From: CAVSJO01 sp963728445
GTDB taxonomy: Bacteria > Gemmatimonadota > Gemmatimonadetes > Longimicrobiales > RSA9
Assembly: GCA_963728445.1 (NCBI GenBank)
Contig: CAVSJO010000001.1
Span: forward strand, 372,001 to 436,000
DNA: 64,000 nt
Direction: 5' to 3'
Below the pieces are notes generated by a model that was not told the DNA's origin, made no database searches, and saw only the letters and a list, made by a program, of their open reading frames with translations. This document shows, one piece after another, positions 1 through 8,328 of this stretch. The position numbers and the translations under genes were made by a program. Position 1 is the first letter of the stretch. Each line of letters starts with the position of its first letter.

Positions 1-1
1 C

Positions 2-61
2 GGTCCCGACCGGAAGCGGGGCACCGACGACGACGTCCTCACGTCCGTCTCCCGCCGTTGA
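2..61 (+). CDS. 3' end of an unidentified gene (partial)
   Basis: An open frame enters from the left edge and ends at TGA 59-61, three bases before the next start codon. Only 19 residues are visible, ending GTDDDVLTSVSRR, which is too short to identify. The tight spacing to the DedA gene suggests a shared transcript, but in DNA this GC-rich the frame could be chance. Confidence 0.35.
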   Translation, partial: GPDRKRGTDDDVLTSVSRR

Positions 62-64
62 GGC

Positions 65-667
65 ATGGGGGACACCGCGCACCGACTGGTCGAGCTGCTG
101 GTGGCGTACGGGCCGTGGCTGATCTTCCTGGCCACGTTTCTCGAGACGGCCGCCTTCGTCGGCCTCGTCGTGCCGGCCGAGGCGACGGTGCTCCTCGCTG
201 CCGTCCTGGCCCAGCGCGGCATCCTGGAGCTGAGCGACGTCGCCGCCGCCACCTTCGTCGGCGGCTTCCTGGGCGACCAGGCGGGCTACCTGCTCGGCCG
301 TGTCGGCGGCGGCCGTGTGGCCCGTCGCGAGGGCCTGCTGGGCCGCATCTGGCGCCGCTACGAGCTGCGTGCGGCCGACCTCTTCCGCCGCCACGCGGCG
401 CTGGCCGTCACCCTCTCCCGCTTCGTCTCGTTCATCCGCACGCTGATGCCGTGGTTCGCAGGCATGAGCCGCCTCAGCTACCCGCGCTACGTCTTCTTCG
501 ACGTGCTGGGCGTCGTCGGCTGGGGCGCTGCCACCATCGCCGCGGGATACCTGGCCGCCGAGAGCTGGCAGAAAGTCGTGCTGTGGTTCGGGCCCGTCAC
601 GGCGCTGCTGGTCGTCGTCCTCGTGATCCTCCTGTTCGTGCTGGCTCATCGCCGGCGGGCCGTCTGA
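65..667 (+). CDS. DedA/VTT-family inner-membrane protein
   Basis: A 200-residue polytopic membrane protein of the DedA (SNARE-associated/VTT) family. Family members are linked to lipid scrambling or proton-coupled transport and envelope homeostasis; the substrate here is unknown. Visible marks are the re-entrant segment FLETAAFVGLVVPAEA (residues 25-40), GDQAGYLLGR (70-79) and the family signature RFVSFIRTLMPWFAG (119-133). Hydrophobic stretches follow at about 145-165 and 171-194, then a basic tail. Length is normal for the family. The start is the first ATG of the frame, and the TGA stop shares base 667 with the coaE ATG, so the two are probably translationally coupled. Confidence 0.9.
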   Translation: MGDTAHRLVELLVAYGPWLIFLATFLETAAFVGLVVPAEATVLLAAVLAQRGILELSDVAAATFVGGFLGDQAGYLLGRVGGGRVARREGLLGRIWRRYELRAADLFRRHAALAVTLSRFVSFIRTLMPWFAGMSRLSYPRYVFFDVLGVVGWGAATIAAGYLAAESWQKVVLWFGPVTALLVVVLVILLFVLAHRRRAV

Positions 668-1275
668 TGCTGCGGGTCGGCCTGACGGGCAACATCGGCA
701 GCGGCAAGAGCACGGTCGCCCGGATGTGGCGCGCGCGGGGCGCGGCGGTGATCGACGCGGACGCCCTGGCGCGGCGCGCCGTGGCCCCGGGGTCGGCGGG
801 CCTCGCGCGCATCGCCGAGGAGTTCGGCCCCGGCGTCCTGGCCGGGGACGGGACGCTCGACCGGGCGGCGCTCCGGGACGTGGTCTTCCGGGACGCCGGG
901 CGGCGGCGGCGGCTGGAAGCGATCGTGCATCCGGAAGTGGAACGGCTGCGTCGCCTCGAGGAGGAGCGGCTCGAAGAGGCAGGAGCCCGGCTCGTGGTGC
1001 ACGAGGTGCCCCTGCTCTTCGAGGTGGGGCTCGACGCGGCGATGGACGTCGTCGTCTTCGTCGACGCGCCGGCAGCGGTCCGGCGCGAGCGGATCATCCG
1101 GACGCGTGGCCTTGCGCCGGACGAGGCCGACCGCATGATCCACACACAGGAGCCGGCCGCGGAGAAGCGCGAGCGGGCGGACATCGTCATCGAGAATGCG
1201 GGCGACATCGCCACGCTGGAGGAGAGGGCGGACGAGGCATGGAAGGAGCTGGAGAGGCGCGCCGGGTCCGGGTAG
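667..1275 (+). CDS. coaE: Dephospho-CoA kinase
   Basis: Catalyses the last step of coenzyme A synthesis, ATP-dependent 3'-phosphorylation of dephospho-CoA in the cytoplasm. The 202-residue protein has the P-loop GNIGSGKST (residues 8-16), the DADALARRAV segment that contacts CoA, the HEVPLLFE motif and the RIIRTRG lid region, in the usual order. The ATG at 667 was chosen because it gives the canonical N-terminus MLRVGLTG and overlaps the DedA stop. The open frame extends further upstream, but that extension lies inside dedA and is not homologous. The 3' end overlaps the PHP gene by 37 bases. Confidence 0.96.
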   Translation: MLRVGLTGNIGSGKSTVARMWRARGAAVIDADALARRAVAPGSAGLARIAEEFGPGVLAGDGTLDRAALRDVVFRDAGRRRRLEAIVHPEVERLRRLEEERLEEAGARLVVHEVPLLFEVGLDAAMDVVVFVDAPAAVRRERIIRTRGLAPDEADRMIHTQEPAAEKRERADIVIENAGDIATLEERADEAWKELERRAGSG

Positions 1276-1943
1276 ACATGCACCTGCACACGGCCCGCTC
1301 GTTCGACTGTCTGAGCCCCGCCGGCGGCGTGGTGGAGGCGGCAGCCGCCTGCGGCGTGGACCATGTCTGCATCACGGACCACAACGAGATCGCCGCAGCC
1401 GTCGCCCTCCGGCGCCGGTACGGGGAGCGCGTGATCGTGGGCGAAGAGGTCAAGACGGCGGAAGGGGTGGACGTGATAGGGTTGTGGATCGACGAGCTGA
1501 TTCCGAAGGGCACGCCGGCGGCGGAGACGTGTCGGCGCATCCACGAGCAGGGCGGACTCGTGTACGTCCCCCACCCGTACGCCCCGGGGAAGGGCGGAGG
1601 AGGGCGCATCCTCGAGGTGCTCGAACCGTGGGTGGACGCCGTGGAGGCCTTCAACGCACGGCTCCACGACCCGGCGCTGAACGACCGGGCCGCCGCCTGG
1701 GCCGGGGAGCGGGACCTGCCCATGGGCGCCGGCTCCGACGCCCACACGCTGGCGGAGGTGGGACGCGGCGTCGTGGAGGTACCGGCCTTCGAGGACGATC
1801 CGGCGGCGTTCCTGGCCGCGCTTCGGCAGGGTCGCATCGTCGGTCGCACGACGTCGTCCCGATGGGTCCACCTGGCGTCGACGTGGGCGAAGGTGCGCAA
1901 GCGGCTTCCGGGCGCCGGCGCCGCGGACGGAGCGGCGGCGTGA
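1239..1943 (+). CDS. PHP-domain metal-dependent phosphoesterase
   Basis: A 234-residue PHP (polymerase and histidinol phosphatase) domain protein. Relatives include 3',5'-nucleoside bisphosphate phosphatases and histidinol phosphatases; the substrate cannot be read from sequence. Metal-ligand motifs are visible: DMHLHT near the N-terminus, CITDHNE, VPHPY and GSDAHT. The ATG at 1239 follows GGAGGAGAGG by about 13 bases; ATG 1278 would begin at MHLHT and is the alternative. The stop overlaps the GTG of the next gene (GTGA), placing both phosphoesterases in one coupled unit with coaE. Confidence 0.88.
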   Translation: MEGAGEARRVRVDMHLHTARSFDCLSPAGGVVEAAAACGVDHVCITDHNEIAAAVALRRRYGERVIVGEEVKTAEGVDVIGLWIDELIPKGTPAAETCRRIHEQGGLVYVPHPYAPGKGGGGRILEVLEPWVDAVEAFNARLHDPALNDRAAAWAGERDLPMGAGSDAHTLAEVGRGVVEVPAFEDDPAAFLAALRQGRIVGRTTSSRWVHLASTWAKVRKRLPGAGAADGAAA

Positions 1944-3018
1944 GCGGCGACCGCGCCGTCGGGACCCCGACGCCGGACGTGCCGCCGACGCGCCGGAGCG
2001 CGCTGGTGGAGCTGCACCGGACGCTGCTGGGCGCCTCGAAGGTGGCGATGACCACGCACGTGAACGCCGACGGGGACGGGGCCGGCTCCGAGGCGGCTCT
2101 GGCCGCGTGGCTCGCCCGGCGCGGCGTCGCCCCGCGCATCGTGAACCCGACGCCATGGCCGGACATGTTCCGCTTCCTGGTGCAGGACGAGGCGTGGATC
2201 GCCGATGCAGGGACGCCCGCCGCGGATCGCGCGCTGGGTGAGGCCGATCTGCTCCTCGTGCTGGACACGTCCGAGCCGCGGCGCATCGGGCGCGTGGCTC
2301 CGTGGCTGAAGCGGCTGCCGGTCGCCCTGATGGACCACCACCCGCCGCCGGAGAACGGGATCCGCGGCGTCGCGCTTCACGATCCGTCGGCGGCGGCCAC
2401 GGGCGAGCTCGTCTACGACCTGCTGCGGCTGGACGAGGAGCTCCAGGGGGGGAGGACGAGTGGCCGGCGGCGACACTCGAGGGGCTGTACACGGCACTCG
2501 TCACGGATACGGGATCGTTCCGCTTCTCCAACACGACGCCCCGCACCCACGCCGTGGTCGGCGACCTGCTCCGCCGGGGCGTGGACCCGGAGCGCATGTA
2601 CCGCCGCATCTACGGCAGCGTGCCGCTCCAGCGGGTGCAGCTGCTGCGCAGGGCGCTGGAGGGCCTCGACACCGACCCGGATCTGCCCATCGCCTGGATC
2701 ACTGTGCCGACCGGCGCCATGGAGGAGCTGGGGGCGAGCTCCGAGGACCTCGACGGCGTCGTCGAACACGCGCGGTCCATCCGCGGCACCGAAGTGGCCC
2801 TGCTGTTCCGCCAGACGTCCGACGGCTCCACGAAGGTCTCGTTTCGGTCGAACGGAGAGCTGGACGTCAACGCGCTGGCCCGCCGCTTCGGAGGCGGCGG
2901 CCATGTGAAAGCCGCCGGCGCCCTCGTGCCCCGGCCCCTGGAAGAGGCCCGCGCCGACATCCTCGACGCCACCCGGCAGGCGGTCGCGGAGCTTGTAGGC
3001 CGCGAAGACCGCGGTTAG
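1940..3018 (+). CDS. DHH/DHHA1 phosphoesterase (NrnA-like), frame interrupted at a G7 run
   Basis: Resembles NrnA-type DHH phosphoesterases, which degrade nanoRNA and in some bacteria dephosphorylate pAp. The N-terminal part is read in one frame from GTG 1940 and carries HVNADGDGAGSE, LVLDTSEP and the DHH motif in ALMDHHPPP. The C-terminal part is read in the -1 frame, with VTDTGSFRFSNTT and the DHHA1 motif FGGGGHVKAAG. The frames meet at seven G residues (2446-2452). One more G, or a -1 slip, would give LQGGEDEWPA and a normal protein of about 360 residues. GTG 1940 overlaps the PHP stop. The gene ends at TAG 3016-3018. Confidence 0.85.
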
Positions 3019-3060
3019 CTTCCCGCCCCTCACGTTTCGGACATCCCCCGCCAGCCGCCC

Positions 3061-4143
3061 ATGCGAGAGACGCGCTACGCAACTCCCGACTTCGACGAGC
3101 CCCGCTTCCGGGACGCGCCGGACGCCGCCTGGGCGCCGGCCCCCGCCGACGGCGTGCTGCCGGACGATTTCTTCTCGACGACCAACCTGCCGACCTACGT
3201 GAAGGTCGATGGCGCCTGGACGCTGCCCCGTACTCCGCGCATGGACGCCTGCTTCGTTCGCGAGGAGGACGGCGGCGTCTGCGCCCTCGAGGCCCGCTAC
3301 GTGCGCCGCGGCCAGCCCGTGGCCCTCGGCAAAGCCGAGGACGGCAGCGCCGGGATCTTCGTGCACGGCGACGCCTTCCGGCCCCTCGACGCGCCGCCCG
3401 ACGGCGAGTTCCGGTTCATGAGCTCCGACGTGTCCCGGGAGAAGCCCGTCGACTACGCTCGTCTGGCCGCGCTCCTCCTCGATGAGCGCCGTCGCGGTGG
3501 ACACGTCGTCTGGGTCGTCGGCCCCGCCGTCCTGCACTCCCGCGGCCGCGACATCCTGACCTGGTTCGTCCGGAACGGCTTCGTGAACGCGTTCCTCGGC
3601 GGCAACGCCATCGCCGTCCACGACATCGAGCAGGCCCTCGTCGGCACCACCCTCGGCATGAACGCGGACGGCCGGCCCGTCTCCGGCGGACACGCGTTCC
3701 ACATGCGCGCCATCAACGGCATCCGCGCCGCGGGCTCCATCGCCGAGGCCGTCCGGCAGGGCGTGCTCACCGAAGGTCTCATGCACGCCTGCGTCACCTC
3801 CGGCGTGCCCTTCGTCCTCGCCGGTTCCATCCGGGACGACGGGCCCCTCCCCGACACCGTCACCGACGTGGTCCGCGCCCAGGAGCTCATGCGCGAGCAC
3901 GCCGTTCGCGCCACAATGGTCCTCATGATCGCCACGGCGCTCCACTCCATTGCCTTCGGCAACATGCTCCCCTCCTACGTGCAGGATGAGGACGGGCTGC
4001 GCCCGCTCACGACCATCGCCGTCGACTCCTCCGAGTTCGTCGTCAGCAAGCTCCGCGATCGCGGCACGCACCAGGCCTTCGGCGTCATCACCAACGCCCA
4101 GGACTTCCTCCACGTCCTCCGCCACTACGTGGAGGCGGCGTGA
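3061..4143 (+). CDS. Ornithine cyclodeaminase, archaeal/AgrE type (TIGR00300-like)
   Basis: Predicted to convert ornithine to proline and ammonia with an NAD cofactor. The 360 residues have an N-terminal LOR/SDH-like region (STTNLPTYV, about residues 39-47). A Rossmann-type half follows with VVWVVGPAVLHSRG, FLGGNAIAVHDIE, GGHAFHMRAIN, FVLAGSIRDDGPLPD and ATALHSIAFGNMLPS. These match the archaeal MMP1218 type and the C-terminal part of cyanobacterial AgrE/ArgZ, not the mu-crystallin-like classical enzyme; that attribution is from memory of the families. There is no Shine-Dalgarno before ATG 3061. The stop overlaps the next gene's GTG. speB and speA downstream also handle arginine-derived compounds. 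Confidence 0.82.
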   Translation: MRETRYATPDFDEPRFRDAPDAAWAPAPADGVLPDDFFSTTNLPTYVKVDGAWTLPRTPRMDACFVREEDGGVCALEARYVRRGQPVALGKAEDGSAGIFVHGDAFRPLDAPPDGEFRFMSSDVSREKPVDYARLAALLLDERRRGGHVVWVVGPAVLHSRGRDILTWFVRNGFVNAFLGGNAIAVHDIEQALVGTTLGMNADGRPVSGGHAFHMRAINGIRAAGSIAEAVRQGVLTEGLMHACVTSGVPFVLAGSIRDDGPLPDTVTDVVRAQELMREHAVRATMVLMIATALHSIAFGNMLPSYVQDEDGLRPLTTIAVDSSEFVVSKLRDRGTHQAFGVITNAQDFLHVLRHYVEAA

Positions 4144-4718
4144 CCGAGCCGCGTCGGGAGGTTCGCGGTCCCGGGGATCCCGACTTCGCCGACGACGCTC
4201 CGGACGACGACGTCCGCCCCGACCTCGACGCCGTCGACGCCGCTACGCCCGTCGAGCCGCCGGCCCTGCACGTCGCACTCGAAGCCGTCGCCGCCGAGAT
4301 CCCGGCCTCCGCCGTGGACGACCTCTGGATCTTCGCGCCCCGCCGCTCTGCCGGCGTCGAGACCGGCGTGCTCGTGCTCGCCCTCTTCGCCGACGCGCCG
4401 ACGGACCCGGCGCCCGTCGGCCCGCCCCGGGACCCCAACGCCCGCCGCCGCATCCTCACCGCCCAGTATACCGCCGAGCGCGACCGCCGAGGCCGCCTCC
4501 ACGTCCGCCATGCCCTCGTCGAGCACGGCGCCGCCGCACCCGGCCGCATGCCCCGCGTCATCGAAGGGGTGCTCCGCCGCATGGACGAGTCTCTGCCCGC
4601 CCAGCCGCCTCGCCACGAGCACATCGAGGGCGATCCCATCCGCTGGGCCGCCCTGCTGGAAGTCCTCCGTACCCGCCCGATCGCGGTTGCGCGGGAGCGG
4701 GATTTCCGCTATCAATAA
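4140..4718 (+). CDS. Unknown 192-residue protein
   Basis: Not recognised. GTG 4140 overlaps the preceding TGA (GTGA), so it is probably co-translated with the cyclodeaminase. The protein is soluble with no signal peptide or membrane segment. Its first 45 residues are acidic and low in complexity (DPDFADDAPDDDVRPD). The middle contains DDLWIFAPRRSAGVETGVLVLALF and later RRILTAQYTAERDRRGRLHVRH. The C-terminus WAALLEVLRTRPIAVARERDFRYQ is well formed, and the two-gene coupling argues for a real gene. The stop TAA (4716-4718) lies inside the Fur-box-like palindrome. Confidence 0.75.
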   Translation: MTEPRREVRGPGDPDFADDAPDDDVRPDLDAVDAATPVEPPALHVALEAVAAEIPASAVDDLWIFAPRRSAGVETGVLVLALFADAPTDPAPVGPPRDPNARRRILTAQYTAERDRRGRLHVRHALVEHGAAAPGRMPRVIEGVLRRMDESLPAQPPRHEHIEGDPIRWAALLEVLRTRPIAVARERDFRYQ

Positions 4719-4727
4719 TCATTGTTG
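4713..4727 (+). promoter_or_regulatory. Fur/PerR-type operator-like palindrome
   Basis: The 15-mer CAATAATCATTGTTG is symmetrical around base 4720 in 6 of 7 pairs (CAAYAAT-S-ATTRTTG). It resembles the 7-1-7 operator used by Fur-family regulators (tgATAATnATTATca). It is an isolated AT-rich island, 36 bases upstream of the Fur-family gene, and overlaps the stop codon of the upstream gene. Autoregulation is the natural inference. Confidence 0.6.
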
Positions 4728-4763
4728 AAACGCGCCCGGAGCGGAGCGCACGCGGGAGGACGA

Positions 4764-5243
4764 ATGGCGTTCGTACACCTGTTTCGCCGGTATCTGCGGG
4801 AGCAGGGACTGCCGGTCACGCAGCAGCGGGAGACGATCGCGGAGGTGGTGTTCTCATCGGAGGGGCACCTGTCCGTGGAGGAGATCGAGGAGCGGCTGCG
4901 GGAGCGGGGCGAGAGGACGGGAAAGGCGACCGTGTACCGGACGCTGGAGATGCTCGTGAAGAGCGGGCTGGTGGCGGAGCACGATTTCGGGGAGGGGTTC
5001 AAGCGGTACGAGCATCTGTTCGGACAGCAGCCGGCGCACGAGCATCTGGTGTGTACGGAGTGCGGGCGGGTGGAGGAGATCGAGGATCCGGAGCTGGTGC
5101 GGCTGCAGGAGGAGGTGGCGCGGCGGCACGGGTTCACGCCGGCGCGCTACCGGCTGCAGATCTTCGGGCTGTGCTCGGAGTGCCAGGAGGCCGGCCGGAC
5201 GCTGGAGTGGGAGGGCTTGACCTGCCCGATCGAGGCACTTTAA
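4764..5243 (+). CDS. Fur-family transcriptional regulator
   Basis: A 159-residue metal-responsive repressor of the Fur superfamily (Fur, Zur and PerR cannot be separated safely). The N-terminal winged helix holds VTQQRETIAEVVF and the recognition-helix segment GKATVYRTLEML. The dimerisation half has HDFGEGFKRYEH, HEHLVCTECG and LCSEC; these two CxxC pairs are the structural zinc site. ATG 4764 follows GGGAGGA at ideal spacing and was preferred over an in-frame TTG 42 bases upstream that lies inside the operator. It has its own operator upstream and a hairpin terminator downstream, so it looks monocistronic. Confidence 0.92.
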   Translation: MAFVHLFRRYLREQGLPVTQQRETIAEVVFSSEGHLSVEEIEERLRERGERTGKATVYRTLEMLVKSGLVAEHDFGEGFKRYEHLFGQQPAHEHLVCTECGRVEEIEDPELVRLQEEVARRHGFTPARYRLQIFGLCSECQEAGRTLEWEGLTCPIEAL

Positions 5244-5283
5244 TTGCGCGACGGCTGACCGTTGCGGAAGCGTGAGAATGGAG

Positions 5284-5311
5284 GGGCTCCCGGCAGGGGG
5301 CCCTTCGTTTT
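5284..5311 (+). terminator. Rho-independent terminator after the Fur-family gene
   Basis: GGGCTCCC (5284-5291) pairs with GGGGGCCC (5296-5303) around a GGCA loop, with one G-T pair, followed by TTCGTTTT. It lies between the regulator's stop and the speB ribosome binding site, separating the two transcription units. Confidence 0.6.
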
Positions 5312-5326
5312 GTGCCGGGAGGAGAG

Positions 5327-6253
5327 ATGAACGTTCCGGACGGGCTCCGGAGTCTGCCATGGGAGCTGCCGCGGACCTTCCTCGGGCTGGACGAGGAGAA
5401 GAGCGCCTTCGAAGGCGCCCGGGCAGTGGTCCTGCCGGTGCCGTACGAATCCACGACGAGCTACGGGGGCGGAACGCGGGAGGGCCCGCGGGCGATCCTG
5501 GAGGCGTCGCGCTACATCGAGCTGTACGACCAGGAGCTGGACGCGGAGCCGTACGAGGCGGGGATCGCGACGCTGCCGGGGCTGGAGCTGTCGCGCGGCG
5601 TTGCGGCGGAGGCGATGGCGGAGCTGCGCCGGGCGTACGAGGCGATCCTGGACGCGGCGGGCGACAGGTTCGTGGTGGCGCTGGGCGGCGAGCACGCGGT
5701 GAGCGGTCCGCTCATCGGCGCATGGGCCGACCGGCTGGAGGGCCGCCGACTGACGGTTCTGCAGTTCGACGCGCACACCGACCTTCGCCCCGAATACGAG
5801 GGGACGGCTCACTCGCACGCCTCCGTGATGCACACGGTGAAGGAGAACGTGCGGCTCGTGGCCGTGGGGATCCGGTCCCTGACCCGGGAGGAACGCGAGC
5901 TCGCCCGGAGCTCGGAGGACATCCACCTCTTCCTGGCCGACGACATCCACGCGGGGGATGCGTGGATGGACGCGGTGATGGAGCGTCTGGGCGACGACGT
6001 CTACGTCAGCTTCGACGTCGACGGCTTCGATCCGTCGCTGGTCCCGTCCACGGGCACGCCCGAACCGGGTGGGCTGCAGTGGTACCCGGTGCTGAAGCTG
6101 CTGCGCCGCGTGTTCACGGAGCGTACCGTGCACGCGGCCGACGTGGTCGAGCTCGCGCCGCTGCCGGGCCTGGCGGCGCCCGACTTCCTCGTGGCGAAGC
6201 TGGTCTACAAGATGATCGCCTACCGCCTCCTCGGTCCGCGGGCGTCGCGATGA
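5327..6253 (+). CDS. speB: Agmatinase / ureohydrolase
   Basis: Arginase/agmatinase-fold enzyme of 308 residues, predicted to hydrolyse agmatine to putrescine and urea using two Mn ions. Metal-binding motifs are intact: GGEHAVS, DAHTDLRPEY and SFDVDGFDPS. ATG 5327 follows GGGAGGAGAG; an in-frame start five codons upstream lacks a ribosome binding site. The stop overlaps the ATG of speA (ATGA), so the two enzymes of the arginine-to-agmatine-to-putrescine route are coupled. Sequence alone does not exclude another ureohydrolase specificity, but the speA neighbour supports agmatine. Confidence 0.92.
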   Translation: MNVPDGLRSLPWELPRTFLGLDEEKSAFEGARAVVLPVPYESTTSYGGGTREGPRAILEASRYIELYDQELDAEPYEAGIATLPGLELSRGVAAEAMAELRRAYEAILDAAGDRFVVALGGEHAVSGPLIGAWADRLEGRRLTVLQFDAHTDLRPEYEGTAHSHASVMHTVKENVRLVAVGIRSLTREERELARSSEDIHLFLADDIHAGDAWMDAVMERLGDDVYVSFDVDGFDPSLVPSTGTPEPGGLQWYPVLKLLRRVFTERTVHAADVVELAPLPGLAAPDFLVAKLVYKMIAYRLLGPRASR

Positions 6254-8130
6254 GCTGGGACGTGCAGGACTCGCGGGAGCTCTACAACGTCGACGGCTGG
6301 GGGATCGGCTACTTCGGGGTGAACGAGAAGGGGCACGCCACGGTGCACCCGACGCGGGACCCCCAGCGCTCCCTCGACCTCTTCGAGATGGCGATGGACC
6401 TCGAGGCCCAGGGCGTCGGACTGCCGCTGCTGCTCCGATTCTCCGACATCCTGCGCACGCGCATCGCCATGCTGAGCCATCATTTCGGGTCGGCCATCCG
6501 GGAGTTCGGCTACGCGGGCGGCTACACGACGGTCTACCCGATCAAGGTGAACCAGCAGCGGCACGTGCTGGAGGAGATCGTCGCCTACGGGGACGAGTAC
6601 GGCGTCGGCCTGGAGGTGGGAAGCAAGCCCGAGCTCCAGGCGGTCCTGGCCCTCACCGAGCGGACCGACCACGTCATCGTCTGCAACGGCTACAAGGACG
6701 AGGAGTACATCCGGCTGGCGCTGATGGGGCAGAAGCTCGGGCACACCGTGCTGATCGTGCTCGAGAAGCTGAACGAGGCGGACACGCTCCTGAAGGTCGC
6801 GAACGAGATGGGCGTCGACCCGACCGCGGGCGTGCGGGTCAAGCTTTCGGCCAGCGGGGCGGGCCGCTGGTCGGAGTCGGCGGGGGAGAAGAGCAAGTTC
6901 GGCCTCAACTCGGCCGAGCTCGTGCGCCTCCTCGACCGCCTCGAAGGGGAAGGGCGCCGGGACATCCTCAAGATGGTCCACTTCCACCTCGGGTCCCAGA
7001 TCCCCGACATCCGGACCATCAAGCAGGGCATGGCCGAGATCGGCCGCTTCTACGTCGAGCTGCGGCGGCTCGGGGTCGACATCCGCTACGTGGACGTGGG
7101 CGGCGGCCTCGGCGTCGACTACGACGGCACCCGCTCCACCGGCTCCGCCAGCGTCAACTACTCCGTCCAGGAATACGCGAACGACGTCATCTACGCGCTG
7201 GCCGAGGCGGCCCGGGACAACGACGAGCCGATGCCCCACGTCATCTCCGAGTCGGGGCGGGCCCTCACGGCGCATCACGCGCTCCTCCTCGTCAACGTCA
7301 TCGACCTCGAGACGCAGCTGGCCGAGACGCCCGACGACGTGGACGAGGACGCGCACGCTCTCGTCTACGAGCTCGCCGCGACCTACCGGGAGATCGACGG
7401 CCGCAGCCTCCGCGAGGTCTACCACGACACCTGGTTCGCACGCGAGCAGATCCACAGCCACTTCAACAGCGGCGTCATGAGCCTGCGCGAGCGGGCAACC
7501 GCCGAGGGCCTCTACCTGGCCATCATGAACCGCGTCGCCCAGCTCGCCGCAACCGATCCGGAGGAGTACGCCGACATCCTCCCGGAGGTCGAGTCCATCC
7601 TGACCGACCGCTACTTCTGCAATTTCTCCCTCTTCCAGTCCCTGCCCGACTCCTGGGCCATCGACCAGCTCTTTCCCATCATGCCCGTCCACCGCCTGGA
7701 CGAGGAGCCCGACCGACGAGGCACGCTCCAGGACATGACCTGCGACTCGGACGGCAAGATCGACAGGTTCGTCGGCGGGCGTCGTCCCCGCTCCGGACTC
7801 CCGCTCCACAGCTTCCGCCGGAACGAGCCCTACATCCTGGGCATCTTCCTCACCGGCGCCTACCAGGAGATCCTCGGGGACCTCCACAACCTCTTCGGCG
7901 ATACCAACGCCGTGCACGTCCGCCTCAGCGACGACGGCTACGAGGTCGGCGACCTCGTCCACGGCGACACCGTCGCCGAAGTCCTCCAGTACGTCCAGTT
8001 CAACGCCCGGGACCTCGTCACCACCTTCCGCCGCAAGGTCCACAATGCCGCCGGGCTGAGCCGGTCCGAGGCCAACGCCTTCATCGCACATTATATCGAC
8101 GGGCTGGACGGGTACACGTACCTCGAATAG
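6250..8130 (+). CDS. speA: Biosynthetic arginine decarboxylase
   Basis: PLP-dependent fold-III decarboxylase of 626 residues, close to the usual 630-660 of the biosynthetic SpeA family; converts arginine to agmatine. Lys99 in TVYPIKVNQQR is the predicted Schiff-base lysine. Other family marks are EVGSKPEL, KMVHFHLGSQI, the glycine loop YVDVGGGLGVDYDG and the C-terminal QDMTCDSDGKID with GAYQEILGDLHNLFGD. ATG 6250 overlaps the speB stop. The N-terminus DVQDSRELYNVDGWGIGYF is typical. The gene is followed directly by an array of hairpins. Confidence 0.96.
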   Translation: MSWDVQDSRELYNVDGWGIGYFGVNEKGHATVHPTRDPQRSLDLFEMAMDLEAQGVGLPLLLRFSDILRTRIAMLSHHFGSAIREFGYAGGYTTVYPIKVNQQRHVLEEIVAYGDEYGVGLEVGSKPELQAVLALTERTDHVIVCNGYKDEEYIRLALMGQKLGHTVLIVLEKLNEADTLLKVANEMGVDPTAGVRVKLSASGAGRWSESAGEKSKFGLNSAELVRLLDRLEGEGRRDILKMVHFHLGSQIPDIRTIKQGMAEIGRFYVELRRLGVDIRYVDVGGGLGVDYDGTRSTGSASVNYSVQEYANDVIYALAEAARDNDEPMPHVISESGRALTAHHALLLVNVIDLETQLAETPDDVDEDAHALVYELAATYREIDGRSLREVYHDTWFAREQIHSHFNSGVMSLRERATAEGLYLAIMNRVAQLAATDPEEYADILPEVESILTDRYFCNFSLFQSLPDSWAIDQLFPIMPVHRLDEEPDRRGTLQDMTCDSDGKIDRFVGGRRPRSGLPLHSFRRNEPYILGIFLTGAYQEILGDLHNLFGDTNAVHVRLSDDGYEVGDLVHGDTVAEVLQYVQFNARDLVTTFRRKVHNAAGLSRSEANAFIAHYIDGLDGYTYLE

Positions 8131-8328
8131 CGCGCGCCGGAGGCGCGCGGGCACCGCGGCTGGCGCCGCGGGGCACGGCGGCTGATGCCGCCGGGCACCG
8201 CCCTTCGGGCGGGGCACCGCCGAGGGCGGGGGTTCCGCCTGCGGCGGGGGGTTCCGCCTGCGGCGGGGGGGTCCGCCTGCGGCGGGGGGTCCGCCTGCGG
8301 CGGGGGGTCCGCCTGCGGCGGGGGGGGA
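8131..8328. repeat. Array of ten short GC hairpins downstream of speA
   Basis: Directly after the speA stop, ten stem-loops follow each other at roughly 17-23-base intervals. Stems begin at 8131/8132, 8154, 8177, 8198, 8217, 8235, 8254, 8273, 8291 and 8309. The first five differ in sequence but each is self-complementary (GCGCGCC/GGCGCGC, CCGCGGC/GCCGCGG, GGCGGC/GCCGCC, CCGCCC/GGGCGG, CCGCC/GGCGG). The last five are identical CCGCC-TGC-GGCGG units. Linkers are GGGCA-like, then GGGGTT or GGGGT. It could act as a transcription terminator or mRNA 3' stabiliser; no T tract follows. Confidence 0.85.

Noticed and set aside
597..2609. Long minus-strand open frame opposite coaE, PHP and DHH genes
   Set aside because: Arg/Pro/Ala-rich translation with no motif; it is a shadow of real plus-strand genes in GC-rich DNA. 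The same applies to the other long antisense frames, for example at 2413-4125, 6220-8331 and 41175-42896.
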